Made by a program: the position numbers and the translations under genes | Origin: Treponema sp. | Lineage (GTDB): Bacteria > Spirochaetota > Spirochaetia > Treponematales > Treponemataceae | Direction of reading: 5' to 3' | Length of the DNA stretch: 24,768 bases | NCBI GenBank assembly: GCA_003455655.1 | Contig: DMQP01000146.1 | Span: 1 to 24,768, forward strand | Notes under the pieces: generated by a model | Told to the model about the DNA's origin: nothing | Databases searched by the model: none | The model's input: only the letters and a program-made list of their open reading frames with translations | Shown here: positions 23,696 through 24,768 of the stretch, piece by piece | Layout: every line of letters starts with the position of its first letter | Numbering within the stretch: the stretch's first letter is position 1

Positions 23696-23701
23696 AGGCA
23701 C

Positions 23702-23730
23702 ATTGTAATGGCTTTATGCCTTTTTATCAA
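23702..23730 (-). promoter_or_regulatory. Promoter of the bactofilin operon, leaderless geometry
   Basis: On the minus strand TTGATA (23730-23725), a 17-bp spacer, then TACAAT (23707-23702). Predicted +1 is 23695, the first base of the bactofilin ATG. It is back to back with the protease promoter. Confidence 0.75.
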
Positions 23731-23743
23731 CACCTAAAAGCAG

Positions 23744-23772
23744 TTACATTTTATGTGGATATATGTTATATT
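23744..23772 (+). promoter_or_regulatory. Probable promoter of the serine protease gene
   Basis: TATATT (23767-23772) is a good -10 box; TTACAT (23744-23749), 17 bp upstream, is only a poor -35 match. Predicted +1 near 23779, leader about 13 nt with AAAGGAG. Confidence 0.45.
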
Positions 23773-23791
23773 AAAAGAAAGGAGTCTTTTA

Positions 23792-24768
23792 ATGAAAAGG
23801 AAAAATCGTATTATTTGCAGTTTGCTTTGTATGGCTTTTTTTGCCTTCAGTGCAAGTGCTCAAACCCTACTTTCTCCGCAAATAGTCGAAAAACTGTCAG
23901 CAACGGTTTTTGAAGTAGTAACCCTCAAGGCAGTAGACGATCCCTTAACCTATGACCGTCCCTTACCCTTAGAACGCTTACCCTACGCAGAACGCACAGA
24001 CAAATATGAATCAATAGGAACCGCTTTTCTTATGGATGACGGATACCTCTACACAGCTGCCCATGTGCTTCAACTGCAATACAAACTGCATCAGGATCAG
24101 TTTTTTGTACGCGACGCCGAAGGAACTGTTTATCCAATAGAAACAATAATCAAATTTGCAACAGACCGAGATTTTGTTATTTTTACCGCAAAAGGTCTAA
24201 AACTTCCTGCTCAGGGGGGACTTCATTTTAGCAACGACATAGCCGTTAACAGTCAGATTTTTGCAGTCGGTAACGCTCAAGGAGAAGGCATTATCATTCG
24301 TGATGGATTATTTACCAGCCGTACTCCCGAAGATCAAGACGGAAGATGGAAGTGGTTGCGTTTTTCTGCAGCTGCAAGTCCAGGAAACTCAGGTGGCCCT
24401 CTTATAGATAAAGACGGTGGAGTTGTTGGCATTATCACAATGAAAAATCAAACAGAAAATCTCAACTATGCTCTGCCTATTTCAGAAACAGACAACAGCC
24501 CAGACAACACTGGTGTCGTAAACATTCAAGTATACTATCGGCTTCAAAACATAGAGAGCCAGCGCTTTTTCAAATGCTATGACTTTACCGTAGAACTTCC
24601 AGCTCCTATTGAACAAGTCAGAGCAGAATGTTGGAAAAAAATGCAAGAAACTACTGCAGAACATGCAAGCAGTCTCTACGAACGTTTTTCATTTACAGGC
24701 CCAGATTCTTTTGTAAAAAATGACAGAGGCAATGTTATTTTTACAAACTCTTTCATTCCTTCATTCCC
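23792..24768 (+). CDS. Secreted trypsin-like (S1) serine protease, 3' end outside window
   Basis: I translated 325 codons from ATG 23792 and the frame is open to the right edge. A signal peptide (about 1-23, ASA-QT) exports it. The triad is intact: H91 in YTAAHVL, D127 in ATDRDFVI and S200 in SPGNSGGPL, with the oxyanion glycines. It resembles DegP/Trypsin_2 proteases in the core. What follows residue 235 (from the PISETDNS stretch) does not look like a PDZ domain in the part visible; its role is unknown. Start ATG has GGAG 7 nt upstream. It is divergent from bactofilin. A role in envelope protein quality control or matrix degradation is inference. Confidence 0.9.
   Translation, partial: MKRKNRIICSLLCMAFFAFSASAQTLLSPQIVEKLSATVFEVVTLKAVDDPLTYDRPLPLERLPYAERTDKYESIGTAFLMDDGYLYTAAHVLQLQYKLHQDQFFVRDAEGTVYPIETIIKFATDRDFVIFTAKGLKLPAQGGLHFSNDIAVNSQIFAVGNAQGEGIIIRDGLFTSRTPEDQDGRWKWLRFSAAASPGNSGGPLIDKDGGVVGIITMKNQTENLNYALPISETDNSPDNTGVVNIQVYYRLQNIESQRFFKCYDFTVELPAPIEQVRAECWKKMQETTAEHASSLYERFSFTGPDSFVKNDRGNVIFTNSFIPSF

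Overview
The window looks like chromosomal DNA of a Treponema-like spirochaete. This rests on its moderately AT-rich composition, a transmembrane chemotaxis receptor, a bactofilin/TPR operon, a DUF4912 + GH57-like pair, and large envelope-spanning proteins of a treponemal style. I cannot name a species. It is mostly housekeeping and envelope/signalling DNA. I see no prophage, CRISPR array, transposase or rRNA.

Layout, left to right. 1-1052 (-) is most of an aspartate kinase, cut by the window edge. 1112-3052 (-) is an RNB-domain exoribonuclease. 3189-4430 (-) is a stand-alone sugar-type ABC ATPase (UgpC/MsmX class) with a consensus promoter and its own terminator. 4511-7383 (-) is an operon of an uncharacterised protein, PgeF/YfiH and a small LapA-like membrane protein. 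7465-7936 holds tRNA-Glu(CUC) and tRNA-Gln(CUG) with promoter and terminator, followed by a GC-rich element ending in a copy of the tRNA-Glu 3' end and a second terminator. 7937-10015 (-) is a methyl-accepting chemotaxis protein. 10159-11169 (+) is a secreted YncE-like beta-propeller. It converges on a two-gene unit (11166-18673, -) of a secreted TPR-like protein and a 1586-residue transmembrane SpoIIE-type phosphatase. 18736-21026 (-) is DUF4912 plus a GH57/DUF1957 protein whose catalytic motifs are degenerate. tRNA-Lys(UUU) (+) follows, then mtaB, a secreted TPR protein and bactofilin in an overlapping operon (21289-23695, -). A secreted trypsin-like protease (+) runs off the right edge.

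Promoters are unusually readable: ten sigma70-type sites (AK, ABC, lapA-like, DUF5312-like, tRNA-Gln, MCP, DUF4912, tRNA-Lys, bactofilin, protease) all fit a 17-bp spacer. Genes with a clear Shine-Dalgarno have predicted leaders of about 13-30 nt and often use GTG or TTG. Four ATG-starting genes with no Shine-Dalgarno (aspartate kinase, DUF4912, bactofilin, YncE-like) have a -10 box that puts the predicted +1 at or within 3 nt of the ATG, which suggests leaderless mRNAs.

The best candidates for follow-up are the leaderless set, the GH57 pseudoenzyme with its DUF4912 partner, the tRNA-Glu-derived GC-rich element between two terminators, and the TPR/PP2C signalling pair with a possible sigma28 promoter.
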